64,000 bases of DNA from positions 3,914,692-3,978,691 of the forward strand of contig NZ_CP192735.1 in NCBI RefSeq assembly GCF_050749815.1, in the 5' to 3' direction. A program made the translations under genes and the position numbers. A model generated the notes under the pieces. It made no database searches, was not told the origin of the DNA, and saw only the letters and a program-made list of their open reading frames with translations. How positions within the stretch are numbered: the first letter of the stretch is position 1; each line of letters begins with the position of its first letter. This document shows, one piece after another, positions 50,994-59,534 of this stretch. The stretch comes from Dyella_A sp050749815 (GTDB taxonomy: Bacteria > Pseudomonadota > Gammaproteobacteria > Xanthomonadales > Rhodanobacteraceae).

Positions 50994-51902
50994 TCAGTCG
51001 CCCTGGCGGCGGATTCGCACGTCACCGCTGAAGCTCTCCACGCCGATACGCGCGCTGCCGCTGCCCTGCTGGACGGTCAGCTCGCTGCCCGGACCGTGCT
51101 CGTTGTGCTCGGCCTTGCCGAAGTCGCTGCGCAGGTCGCCACTGAAGCTGCTGGCGTGGATGGCGGCGGCGACATCGGCAGGCAGCAACAGCTGCACGTC
51201 GCCGCTCATACTGTCGATATCCATCCGGCCGTTGGCGGCGAGGCCGCCGCTGACATCGACATCGCCGGACACCGTGCTCAGCGTGAAGGTCTGCCACGGG
51301 CCACCGCGCACCTGCACGCGGCCCGAAACCGTTTCCAGCTTGGCCTGATCACCGAGCGACGGGGCGAGGATGTCGCCGCTGACCGTCTGCAACTCGGCGC
51401 GGTCGGCCTTCCCGGATTGCTCGATGCCTCCGCTGACGCTGTCTACCTGCAGCGAAGGCGTGCGCGCATGGATGCGCACCTTGCCGCTGACCGAGTTCAC
51501 TTCGATCGCGCCACCGTCGGTGCCATCGACGCTGAGCGGCGCACTGACCACGTTCACCTCCAGCGAGGCGCCGCGCGGCACCTGCACGTCCAGGGTGGTC
51601 GAGCCCATGGCGTTGTCGCTGCCCCAGTTGAACACGCCGGACTTGCCCTGCGCCTGCACCTTTATCTCCAGGTCGCCGTCCGAGCCGGTGATCGCCAGCG
51701 GCCGCGCGCCATCGCCGAGACTGCCGCCTACATGGACCTCGTTGCGGTCCCATGCGGTCACGGTGACCTCGCCCTTGATGTTGCTGATGCTCACGTGGGC
51801 CTTCGGGGTTGCGGGGTGGGTCAGGTCCAGCGGCGTGTCGGCGCAGGCGAGGCCGGCGTAAAGCAGCGTGGCGAGCGGCAGGTAGCGCAGAGTGGTATGC
51901 AT
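50994..51902 (-). CDS. DUF4097-type beta-helix adhesin-like protein
   Basis: This 302-residue exported protein has a signal peptide at 1-22 (TLRYLPLATLLYAGLACA). The mature part is built of about eight repeats, each with a (V/M/F)SG(D/K/G)(V/I) turn roughly every 20-25 residues (VSGKVRIHA, VSGDILAP, VSGRVQVRG, VSGDVDVSG, MSGDVQLLLP, FSGDLRSD, FSGDVRIR), the DUF4097 pattern. It probably sits in the envelope. It is the third gene of a sigma/anti-sigma operon. The ATG at 51902 was chosen for the signal peptide. Confidence 0.85.
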   Translation of the reverse strand: MHTTLRYLPLATLLYAGLACADTPLDLTHPATPKAHVSISNIKGEVTVTAWDRNEVHVGGSLGDGARPLAITGSDGDLEIKVQAQGKSGVFNWGSDNAMGSTTLDVQVPRGASLEVNVVSAPLSVDGTDGGAIEVNSVSGKVRIHARTPSLQVDSVSGGIEQSGKADRAELQTVSGDILAPSLGDQAKLETVSGRVQVRGGPWQTFTLSTVSGDVDVSGGLAANGRMDIDSMSGDVQLLLPADVAAAIHASSFSGDLRSDFGKAEHNEHGPGSELTVQQGSGSARIGVESFSGDVRIRRQGD

Positions 51903-51918
51903 GGTGTTCTCCTTCGCG

Positions 51919-52353
51919 TCAGCTGGCATCGTGGCCGAGCTGGCGCAGTCGTGATTCTTGCTGCTCGGTGCGGTCGAGCAGGCGCTGCAGCGCCGCCGAA
52001 TTCGGGGATTGCTGGATGGCCTGGCGCAGTTCGTACTGCGCCGCCGTGAGTTCGATCGCCGCACCGGCCAGGCGTGGATCGTCGGGCTTCCATACCGGCA
52101 CGCTGGCCACGTCGGTGGAGGTGGCGGGCGCCGCCGCCGGTGCCATGCGCATCAGGCCGACCGCGAGCACGGTGACCGCGGCCAGGCCGGCCGCGAACAG
52201 CCAGGTCGTGCGTGTGGCAGTTGCCCGATGCGGCGTGGCTTCGGTCGCAGCGGCCCGGTCCAGCGAGCGCTCGATATCCGCCCACAGGTCACGGCGCGGC
52301 GCCTGTGGCTGGCGCAGCTCGCGCAGTTGTCGACGCCATTCGAAATCGTTCAT
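51919..52353 (-). CDS. Putative anti-sigma factor with one membrane helix
   Basis: This 144-residue protein has an N-terminal charged cytoplasmic part (about 1-45, WRRQLRELRQPQAPRRDLWADIERSL), one membrane helix (about 49-70, TWLFAAGLAAVTVLAVGLM) and a helical outer part (about 95-144). It overlaps the ECF sigma gene by 4 bp (ATGA). Size, topology and position fit a transmembrane anti-sigma factor, but no zinc-type ZAS motif (HxxxCxxC) is present. It is followed by the DUF4097 gene after 16 bp. Confidence 0.75.
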   Translation of the reverse strand: MNDFEWRRQLRELRQPQAPRRDLWADIERSLDRAAATEATPHRATATRTTWLFAAGLAAVTVLAVGLMRMAPAAAPATSTDVASVPVWKPDDPRLAGAAIELTAAQYELRQAIQQSPNSAALQRLLDRTEQQESRLRQLGHDAS

Positions 52354-52899
52354 ACGGTCTCTCCCAACAGCTTGCGCAATAGTGCGCGGGCGCGATGCAA
52401 CTGCGCCTTGGATGTACCGACGGCCATGTCCAGGTCCCGGCTGATGTCCTCGTGCTTCCAGCCTTCGATGTCATGCAGTACCAGCACCGCGCGCGCGCGG
52501 CGGCGGCAGCGTGGCGATGGCCCGTTCCAGTTCGTCGCGTTCGGCGGCGCAGAAGGGCGTATCGCCGTGTTCGGGCAGCGCATCGTCGTCCATGAAGCCG
52601 ACCGGGTCGGCGTGCCGCGCGCGGATGTCCATCAGTGCCAGATTCACCGCCAACCGATAGAGCCAGGTGCCGAAGGCACTTTCGTGGCGAAACTCGGCGA
52701 GCTTCTGCCAGGCCCGCACGAAGGCGTCCTGGGTGAGGTCTTCGGCGCGCGCGTGGTCATAGCCGGCCAGGCGCAGCACCGCACCGTGGATGCGATCGAC
52801 GTGGCGGCGATACAGCCGCTGGAAGGCGGCGCGGTCGCCGCCGGCCGCGGCGCGTGCGTCCTCCGCATCGGGAGTCGCTGCGATCGGCGCAGGCGTCAT
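52350..52899 (-). pseudogene. ECF RNA polymerase sigma factor, frameshifted
   Basis: Region 2 lies in one frame (about 52899-52505: AFQRLYRRHVDRIHGAVLRLAG, DLTQDAFVRAWQKLAEFRHESAFGTWLYRLAVNLALMD). Region 4 lies in another (52500-52350: RAVLVLHDIEGWKHEDISRDLDMAVGTSKAQLHRARALLRKLL). The switch is in a CG-repeat run near 52490-52510, where one extra base turns the expected LPPRARAVLVL into LPPPRARGAGTA and a stop. Joined, the two parts give a normal sigma factor of about 182 residues. This is either a sequencing error, as CG runs invite, or a real inactivation. ATG 52899 is the likely start; 52932 is possible. Confidence 0.82.
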
Positions 52900-53006
52900 C
52901 GAATATCCGTTGGCGAGGCAGGCAGTGGGCATCTTGCCAGCTCAGATGCGGCGCAACGCAAAAAGGTTTGGAGCCGGCCGGCGCGAGGCGCCGGCCGGTG
53001 GGTGCA

Positions 53007-54788
53007 TCAGGCCGAGGCGGCGCTGCGCGACGTCCGGGGACGGCTGGCCAAGGCATCGGCCACCCGCTGCTGCTCGCGCGCCAGGGCCTCGGGCAGGCGA
53101 GGGGAGAACTCCTCCAGGTAGGCGCCGATCGCCTCGAGTTCCTGCTGCCAGGCGGCCTCGTCGATGTGCAGCAGCTCGCTGAGAGCGCTCGCGGGCAGGC
53201 CGAGCCCTTCCAGCCGCAGTTCACCCGCCTGCGGCACCGTGCCGACTGGCGTGGCGGTACCGCGGGCGCGGCCTTCGACGCGGTCGATCATCCATTCCAG
53301 CACGCGCAGGTTGTCGCCGAAGCCCGGCCACAGGAAGCGGCCGTCCTTGCCCTTGCGGAACCAGTTGACGTGGAAGATCGCCGGCAGCTGCGCGCCTGGC
53401 TGGTCGAACGACAGCCAGTGTGCGAAGTAGTCGCCGTAGTGGTAGCCGCAGAACGGCTTCATCGCCATCGAGTCGCGGCGCAGTACGCCGACCGCGCCGG
53501 TCGCCGCCGCGGTGGTTTCCGAACCCATCGCTGCGCCCATCAGCACGCCGTGGGTCCAGTCGCGCGCCTGCATCACCAGCGGGAGCAGCGACGGACGACG
53601 ACCGCCGAAGACGATGGCGCTGATCGGCACGCCCTGCGCATCTTCGGCCTTGTCCGACCAGGTTGGACACTGCCGCGCGCTTACCGTGAAGCGGGCGTTG
53701 GGGTGCGCGGCCGGGCCGTTGGCCGGGTCGTACGGCCGACCCTGCCAGTCGGTTATCGGCTCGCCGGGCAGGCCTTCCCACCACGGCTGGTTGTCGGCGG
53801 TGACCGCGACGTTGGTGAAGATGGTGTCGCGCGCGACACTGGCCAGCGCGTTCGGGTTGCTGTTGGCGCTGGTGCCGGGCGCCACACCGAAGAAGCCGGC
53901 CTCCGGGTTGATCGCATACAGGCGGCCGTCCTCGCCCGGGCGCATCCAGCAGATGTCGTCGCCCACCGTCCACACCTTCCAGCCCTCACGGCGATAGCCC
54001 TCCGGCGGGATCAGCATGGCCAGGTTGGTCTTGCCGCAGGCCGACGGGAAGGCGGCGGCGATGTAGTGCGTGTCTCCCGCCGGGTTCTCGATGCCGACGA
54101 TCAGCATGTGTTCGGCCAACCAGCCTTCGCGGCGAGCCTGGTGGCTGGCAATGCGCAGCGCGTGGCATTTCTTGCCGAGCAAGGCGTTGCCGCCGTAGCC
54201 CGAGCCGTAGGACTGGATCGACAGTTCCTCGGGGAAGTGCATGATGAAGCGGCGCTCCGGATCCAACTCGCCGGTGGAGTGCAGGCCCTTCACGAAGCTG
54301 CCCTCGCGCTCGATGCGCGCCAGTGCGGCGGCCCCCATGCGGGTCATCGTGCGCATGTTGGCGACCACGTACGGGCTGTCGGTGATCTCCACGCCGCAGC
54401 GCGACAGTGGCGACTCGATCGGCCCCATGCAGTACGGGATGACGTACATGGTGCGGCCTTCCATGCAGCCGTCGAACAGCGCGTCCATCTTCGCGTGCGC
54501 CTCGGCCGGATCCATCCAGTGGTTGTTCGGGCCGGCGTCCTCGCGCTCGGGCGTGCAGACGAAGGTGAGGTGTTCCACGCGTGCCACGTCCGAGGGGCTG
54601 GAGCGATGCAGGTAGCAGCCCGGATGGGTCTGCTGGTTCAGCTCGATCAGGTCGCCGCTGGCCAGCATCTGCTCGACGAGGGCGGCATATTCAGCATCGG
54701 AGCCATCGCACCAGTGGATCCGCGCCGGACGCGTGCGCGCTGCCGTCTGGTTGACCCAGCTTTCCAATGCCTGCAGCGAACTTGCCAT
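53007..54788 (-). CDS. pckG: Phosphoenolpyruvate carboxykinase (GTP)
   Basis: This 593-residue enzyme decarboxylates oxaloacetate to PEP with GTP, the committed gluconeogenic step. The kinase-1a P-loop with the reactive Cys is FPSACGKTNLAML (near 228-240). The family also shows GSGYGGNALLGKKCHALRIAS, the R-loop VIPYCMGPIESPLS and FLWPGFGDNLRVLEWM. The length is as expected. It has no similarity to the ATP-dependent PckA family. An acyl-CoA dehydrogenase gene nearby fits growth on fatty acids. It is followed by the sigma operon on the same strand. Confidence 0.96.
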   Translation of the reverse strand: MASSLQALESWVNQTAARTRPARIHWCDGSDAEYAALVEQMLASGDLIELNQQTHPGCYLHRSSPSDVARVEHLTFVCTPEREDAGPNNHWMDPAEAHAKMDALFDGCMEGRTMYVIPYCMGPIESPLSRCGVEITDSPYVVANMRTMTRMGAAALARIEREGSFVKGLHSTGELDPERRFIMHFPEELSIQSYGSGYGGNALLGKKCHALRIASHQARREGWLAEHMLIVGIENPAGDTHYIAAAFPSACGKTNLAMLIPPEGYRREGWKVWTVGDDICWMRPGEDGRLYAINPEAGFFGVAPGTSANSNPNALASVARDTIFTNVAVTADNQPWWEGLPGEPITDWQGRPYDPANGPAAHPNARFTVSARQCPTWSDKAEDAQGVPISAIVFGGRRPSLLPLVMQARDWTHGVLMGAAMGSETTAAATGAVGVLRRDSMAMKPFCGYHYGDYFAHWLSFDQPGAQLPAIFHVNWFRKGKDGRFLWPGFGDNLRVLEWMIDRVEGRARGTATPVGTVPQAGELRLEGLGLPASALSELLHIDEAAWQQELEAIGAYLEEFSPRLPEALAREQQRVADALASRPRTSRSAASA

Positions 54789-54914
54789 GTGCTCCTCACC
54801 GTGGTCTTGCCAGAAAAAGAAGCGCGCACGCTAGTTTACGTGCACTGGCATTGCAAGGAAGGGTGCAGCAAAAACGGCGCCCGAAGGCGCCGTTCTGGCG
54901 GCGCGGAGCGCCTA

Positions 54915-55493
54915 TCAGGCCGGAATCAGTGTCGCGATCATGTGCTCGACGTAGGCGTCGAATTCCTCGTGGCTGATGCGCGGCAGGCCGAGCGTGAAGT
55001 TCAGCTGCAGGAAGCCGACGTAGGCGGCATAGGTGAGGCGCGCGCGATTGATCGCCTCGGCCGGCGGCATGCCCGCCTCGCGGTAGGCCGTGTGCAGAAA
55101 CTCCATCCGGCGCTGCGAGACCCGCGCCATCACCGGCACCACCTGCGGATGGTCCAGCGCCTTCAGCAGCGCGGCATAGACTCGGTGCGGCTGCAGCTCG
55201 TGTGCCACGCGGCGGAACAGCTCGGGCAGGCGCACGCGCGGGTCGGGGATGGCCTCGATCTGGCTGATGATCTCGCGCTCGGCGTACAGTTCCCAGCGCT
55301 CGAGCGCGGCCTGCACCAGCGCTTCGCGGGTGCGGAAGTGCCAATAGAAGCTGCCCTTGGTGACGCCAAGCTGGCGGGCCAGTGCCTCGACCGCCACCGC
55401 GTTGACGCCCTGCTCGGCAATCAGCTGCAGCGCAGCCTCTTCCCAGTCCTCGGCGCTGAGGCGGGTCCGTTCGGATTTGGCGTTTGCATTCAT
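54915..55493 (-). CDS. TetR/AcrR family transcriptional regulator
   Basis: This 192-residue protein has the TetR N-terminal HTH (WEEAALQLIAEQGVNAVAVEALARQLGVTKGSFYWHFRTREALVQAALERWE, about 16-67), where GVTKGSFYWHF is the recognition helix. The C-terminal ligand domain is not assignable. It is divergent from an alpha/beta hydrolase gene and near fadE, so it may control them; that is inference. Its start lies 108 bp from the hydrolase start. Confidence 0.92.
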   Translation of the reverse strand: MNANAKSERTRLSAEDWEEAALQLIAEQGVNAVAVEALARQLGVTKGSFYWHFRTREALVQAALERWELYAEREIISQIEAIPDPRVRLPELFRRVAHELQPHRVYAALLKALDHPQVVPVMARVSQRRMEFLHTAYREAGMPPAEAINRARLTYAAYVGFLQLNFTLGLPRISHEEFDAYVEHMIATLIPA

Positions 55494-55564
55494 CGGCGTA
55501 TGGTAGCCGGCGCCCCCCTCATTGCAATGTGCAGCGCGCCACGTGCGCCATGGTGCGGCGCGAG

Positions 55565-55594
55565 TTGACGCCGGTGCTCATCGCAACCCATACT
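55565..55594 (+). promoter_or_regulatory. Candidate promoter for a leaderless hydrolase transcript
   Basis: TTGACG (55565-55570), an 18-bp spacer and CATACT (55589-55594) form a fair sigma70 site. Transcription would begin 6-8 bp later, almost exactly at the ATG at 55602. No Shine-Dalgarno is seen before that ATG. Confidence 0.4.
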
Positions 55595-55601
55595 CTTGCG
55601 T

Positions 55602-56486
55602 ATGGTCAAGCCTTTGCCCGAAGTGACGCGCCTCCCTACTGCCGACGGCCTGGCGCTGTCGGTGGAGACGCGCCACCCGGCAGGCGACCCGGTGCTGCTG
55701 TTCGCCCACGGCTTCGGCCAGACGCGCGGAGCCTGGGCCGCCAGCGCGGATGCGCTCGCTGGCGCAGGTTGCCGCTGCGTGAGCTTCGACAGCCGTGGCC
55801 ACGGCGAAAGCGATCGGCTCCCCGATGGCCAGTACCACATGGACCAGTTCGCCACCGATCTGATCACCGTGGCCTTCGCCCAGCCCCGGCCCCCGGTGCT
55901 GGTCGGCGCGTCGATGGGCGGTCTGCTCGGCCTGGTGGTCGCGGGCGAAATTCGGCCGACGCCGTTTCGCGCCCTGGTGCTGGTGGACATCACTCCGCGC
56001 TGGGAGACCGCCGGGGTGGAGCGCATCCTCGCTTTCATGCAGGCGCACCCGGACGGCTTTGTCGACTATGCCCACGCCGCCGAGGCGATCGCCGCCTATC
56101 TGCCGCAGCGCCGCGAGCGCAAGAGCGAAGACCAGTTGCGCCCGCTGCTGCGCGAAGGCGCCGACAGCCGCCTTCGCTGGCACTGGGATCCGGCCCTGCT
56201 GGCTGGCGTGGTCAGCGAGAGCGAGCGCTACCAGCCGCGCCTGATGGCCGCCGCGGCGAAGGTCGACGTGCCGGTGCTGCTGCTGTCCGGTGGACGCAGC
56301 GACGTGGTGTCGCGCGACACGGTGAACGAATTCCTGCAGCTGGTACCGCATGCGCGCCATGTGGAGCTGCCGGCCGCCACGCACATGCTGGCGGGCGATG
56401 CGAACGACGCGTTCACGCGTGAGATCGCAGCGTTCGTCGGCGAGCTGGATCGTCATGATGCCCCCGCGGGCGCCGTGGCGGGTTGA
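55602..56486 (+). CDS. Alpha/beta hydrolase
   Basis: This 294-residue alpha/beta hydrolase has the oxyanion region FAHGFGQTRGAWA, the nucleophile elbow GASMGG (Ser near 106), the acid in SGGRSDVVSRDTVNEF and the His in PAATHMLAGDAND. It resembles peroxiesterase/epoxide-type hydrolases of the same fold; the substrate is unknown. ATG 55602 is used; a TTG two codons earlier is possible. fadE follows 32 bp later on the same strand, so the two may be co-transcribed. Confidence 0.88.
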   Translation: MVKPLPEVTRLPTADGLALSVETRHPAGDPVLLFAHGFGQTRGAWAASADALAGAGCRCVSFDSRGHGESDRLPDGQYHMDQFATDLITVAFAQPRPPVLVGASMGGLLGLVVAGEIRPTPFRALVLVDITPRWETAGVERILAFMQAHPDGFVDYAHAAEAIAAYLPQRRERKSEDQLRPLLREGADSRLRWHWDPALLAGVVSESERYQPRLMAAAAKVDVPVLLLSGGRSDVVSRDTVNEFLQLVPHARHVELPAATHMLAGDANDAFTREIAAFVGELDRHDAPAGAVAG

Positions 56487-56518
56487 ACCCCAACGTAAAC
56501 TGCAACGAGGGTGTCGAG

Positions 56519-58993
56519 ATGTCCGTGATATTGACCCTGCTGGCGGCGCTGATCGCTTCCGGCGCCTGCGCTTACCATCGCACCGGCCTGCGCACGTGGG
56601 CGATCGCCACGGGTGTCACCACCCTGGTGGTCGGTCTGCTGGCCGGCGCGCCCGTCACCACCGTGGTGCTGCTGATCATCGAGGCGGCCATCGCGGTGCC
56701 GCTGCTGATGCCGGCGTTCCGCCGTCGCCAGATCAGCGCGCCGCTCTTGAAGATCTTCGCCAAGGTCACGCCGAAGCTCTCCGACACCGAGCAGACCGCG
56801 CTGGAGGCCGGCACGGTCGGCTTCGAGGGCGAGCTGTTCTCGGGCAAGCCGGACTGGCACCAGCTGCTCAGCCAGCCCAAGCCGGAGCTCAGCGTGGAGG
56901 AGCAGGCCTTCCTCGATGGCCCGGTCGAGCAGCTGTGCGCAATGATCGACGACTGGCAGATCACCCACGAGCTGGGCGACCTGCCGCCGGCGGTGTGGGA
57001 GTTCATCAAGAAGAACAAGTTCTTCGGCATGATCATTCCCAAGCAGTACGGCGGCCTGCAGTTCTCCGCGCTGGCGCATTCGGCGGTGCTGCAGAAGCTG
57101 GCGACGATGTCGGCTACGGTGGCTTCCACCGTAGCGGTGCCCAATTCGCTCGGTCCGGCCGAGCTGCTACTGCACTACGGCAGCGAGGAGCAGAAGAACC
57201 ACTACCTGCCGCGCCTGGCCGTCGGCGAGGAGATTCCGTGCTTCGCGCTCACCGGCCCGTATGCCGGCTCGGACGCCACCTCGCTCACCGACTACGGCAT
57301 TGTCTGCAAGCAGGTGGTTGAGGGCGTCGAGACGTTGGGCGTGAAGCTCACCTTCGACAAGCGCTACATCACGCTGGCGCCGATCGCCACCGTGGTCGGC
57401 CTGGCCTTCCGCATGTACGACCCGGAGCACCTGCTGGGCGACAAGGAAGACCTCGGCATCACGCTCGCCTTGCTGCCGCGCTCCACGCCGGGGCTGCAGA
57501 TTGGCCGTCGCCACTTCCCGCTGAACATCCCGTTCCAGAACGGCCCGGTGCACGGCAAGGACGTGTTCGCGCCGCTCACCACGCTGATCGGTGGCCCGCA
57601 CATGGCCGGCCACGGCTGGCGCATGCTGGTGGAGTGCCTGTCGGTGGGCCGCGCGATTTCGCTGCCCTCCAATGCCACCGGCGGCGTGCGCATGGCGGTG
57701 GCTGCCACCGGCGCCTATGCGCGCCTGCGCAAGCAGTTCGGCCTGTCGATTGCTCGCTTCGAAGGCGTCGAAGAAGCACTGGCCCGCATCGGCGGCCTCA
57801 CCTATGCCACCGCGGCGCTGTCGCGTGCGACCGCGGCGGCGGTGGATCGCGGCGAGAAGCCGGCGGTGCCCTCGGCGATCGCCAAGTACCACGCCACCGA
57901 GTGGGGCCGCATCGTGGCCGGCGACGCGATGGACGTGCACGGCGGCAAGGGCGTGCAGCTCGGTCCGAAGAATTACGCCGGTCGTTCGTGGCAGGGCGTG
58001 CCGATCGCGATTACCGTGGAAGGCGCGAACATCATGACGCGCAGCTTGATGATCTTCGGCCAGGGCGCGATCCGCTGCCATCCGTACGTGCTGAAGGAAA
58101 TGCAGGCGCTGTCGATCGCCGACTACGGTGACCGTCTGAAGACCTTCGACCGTGCGTTGTTCGGCCACATCGGTTTCGGCATCTCCAACGCGGTGCGCAG
58201 CTTCACCTTGGGCATTACCGGCTCGGCGATCGGCGACGCCGCGGGCGACGCGTATACCCGCCGCTACTACCGCAAGCTCAACCGCTACTCCGCCGCCCTG
58301 GCTCTGTGTGCGGACGTGTTCATGGGCGTGCTCGGCGGCAAGCTGAAGTTCAAGGAGAAGCTCTCCGCGCGCCTGGGCGACGTGCTCAGCTACCTCTATA
58401 TCGCCAGCGCCATGCTCAAGCGCTACGAGGACACCGGCCGCCCCGAGGCGGATCGCCCGCTGCTGGCCTGGGCCTTCCACGAGTGCGTATGGCGCATGCA
58501 GATGGCGCTGGACGGCGCGATCCGCAACTTCCCGGTTCGTCCGGTCGGCTGGCTGCTGCGGGTGCTGGTGTTCCCGTTCGGCCGTCGCGAAGTGCCGCCG
58601 TCGGATCGCCTGGGTCGCCGCGTGGCGGCGCTCATCACGGCGCCGGGCGAAGCACGTGACCGCCTGACCCAGTGGGCCTACCTCACCCCCACCGCCAACA
58701 ACACGGTGGGTCGCATGTGCGCGTTGCTGCCGGACGTGATCGCCGCTGAGCCGGTGGAGCGCAAGTTCCAGAAGGCGCAGAAGGCCGGTCAGTTCGTTTC
58801 GCGCGATTACGACAGCCAGCTCCTGGAGGCAGTGAAGGCTGCGGCCATCACTGAAGGCGAGGCGGCCCTGCTCAAGCGGGTGCGCGACGCCAGCTTCGAA
58901 TTCATCTCGGTCGACGACTTCGACCCGAAGGAGCTGCGTGCGGCGGTGGTACGCGACGAGCCCACCGGCAAGGGGCTGGCCGACGCCGCCTGA
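56519..58993 (+). CDS. fadE: Acyl-CoA dehydrogenase FadE
   Basis: This 824-residue protein is of the large FadE type (E. coli FadE is 814). It has two N-terminal hydrophobic segments (about 2-20 and 25-60) that anchor it to the inner membrane, then the acyl-CoA dehydrogenase core: IIPKQYGGLQFSALAHSAVLQKLA, FALTGPYAGSDATSLTDYGIV, LPSNATGGVRMAVAATGAYARLRKQFG, VMDVHGGKGVQLGPKNYAG-like stretch and the DUF1974 C-terminal part. It does the first step of beta-oxidation and hands electrons to ETF, whose genes are in the window. The ATG at 56519 was chosen by homology. Confidence 0.95.
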   Translation: MSVILTLLAALIASGACAYHRTGLRTWAIATGVTTLVVGLLAGAPVTTVVLLIIEAAIAVPLLMPAFRRRQISAPLLKIFAKVTPKLSDTEQTALEAGTVGFEGELFSGKPDWHQLLSQPKPELSVEEQAFLDGPVEQLCAMIDDWQITHELGDLPPAVWEFIKKNKFFGMIIPKQYGGLQFSALAHSAVLQKLATMSATVASTVAVPNSLGPAELLLHYGSEEQKNHYLPRLAVGEEIPCFALTGPYAGSDATSLTDYGIVCKQVVEGVETLGVKLTFDKRYITLAPIATVVGLAFRMYDPEHLLGDKEDLGITLALLPRSTPGLQIGRRHFPLNIPFQNGPVHGKDVFAPLTTLIGGPHMAGHGWRMLVECLSVGRAISLPSNATGGVRMAVAATGAYARLRKQFGLSIARFEGVEEALARIGGLTYATAALSRATAAAVDRGEKPAVPSAIAKYHATEWGRIVAGDAMDVHGGKGVQLGPKNYAGRSWQGVPIAITVEGANIMTRSLMIFGQGAIRCHPYVLKEMQALSIADYGDRLKTFDRALFGHIGFGISNAVRSFTLGITGSAIGDAAGDAYTRRYYRKLNRYSAALALCADVFMGVLGGKLKFKEKLSARLGDVLSYLYIASAMLKRYEDTGRPEADRPLLAWAFHECVWRMQMALDGAIRNFPVRPVGWLLRVLVFPFGRREVPPSDRLGRRVAALITAPGEARDRLTQWAYLTPTANNTVGRMCALLPDVIAAEPVERKFQKAQKAGQFVSRDYDSQLLEAVKAAAITEGEAALLKRVRDASFEFISVDDFDPKELRAAVVRDEPTGKGLADAA

Positions 58994-59013
58994 GGGCGGT
59001 CACCACAGGGATC

Positions 59014-59045
59014 GAACAGCGGCCCTGCGGCCGCTGTTCTTTTTT
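59014..59045 (+). terminator. Intrinsic terminator after fadE
   Basis: GAACAGCGGCC (59014-59024) pairs with GGCCGCTGTTC (59029-59039) around a CTGC loop and is followed by six T. It lies 20 bp after the fadE stop and only 12 bp before the next start. Confidence 0.9.
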
Positions 59046-59057
59046 CGGGAGGGCGTC

Positions 59058-59531
59058 ATGTCGTCGAACGTGCTCGCGTTGTATCGCCGCATCACCCGCT
59101 GGCCGCTGGGCCACTGGCTGTTTGCGCGCGCGTTGTGCCTGAAGGCACCTTACTTCGCCACCATCGGGCCGCGCTTCATCGCGCTGGAGCCCGGCCGCTG
59201 CGTCGTGCGCATCCGCGACCGCCGCCGCGTGCACAACCATATCGGCACGGTGCATGCCATTGCGCTGTGCAACCTTGCCGAACTGAGCGCGGGCGTGATG
59301 ACCGACGTCAGCATTCCCGCCTCCATGCGCTGGATTCCGCGGGGCATGAGCGTGGAGTATTTGGCCAAGGCGGTCGGCACCATGCACGCCACGGCCACCC
59401 CGGAGGCGCCGGCGGTGGAGGCGGCGTCCGGCTATTCCTGGCCCGTGCGCGTCAGCGTGCGCAACGACGCGGGCGAGGAAGTGTTCCGCGCCCGCATCGA
59501 CATGTGGGTATCCCCGCGCAGCGCGCGCTGA
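59058..59531 (+). CDS. DUF4442 / hot-dog thioesterase-like protein
   Basis: This 157-residue protein looks like the DUF4442 branch of the hot-dog fold: APYFATIGPRFIALEPGRCVVRIRDRRRVHNHIGTVHAIALCNLAELSAGVM, with HNHIGTVHAIALCNLAE as the typical helix region. It may be an acyl-CoA or acyl-ACP thioesterase; the neighbouring fadE fits fatty-acid metabolism. The ATG at 59058 follows the fadE terminator, so it probably has its own promoter or depends on read-through. Confidence 0.82.
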   Translation: MSSNVLALYRRITRWPLGHWLFARALCLKAPYFATIGPRFIALEPGRCVVRIRDRRRVHNHIGTVHAIALCNLAELSAGVMTDVSIPASMRWIPRGMSVEYLAKAVGTMHATATPEAPAVEAASGYSWPVRVSVRNDAGEEVFRARIDMWVSPRSAR

Positions 59532-59534
59532 GGA

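Noticed and set aside
52854..55568. Open frame of about 900 codons on the plus strand
   Set aside because: It lies opposite pckG, whose motifs are complete. The product has no recognisable domain and the GC-rich third-position bias explains the open antisense frame.
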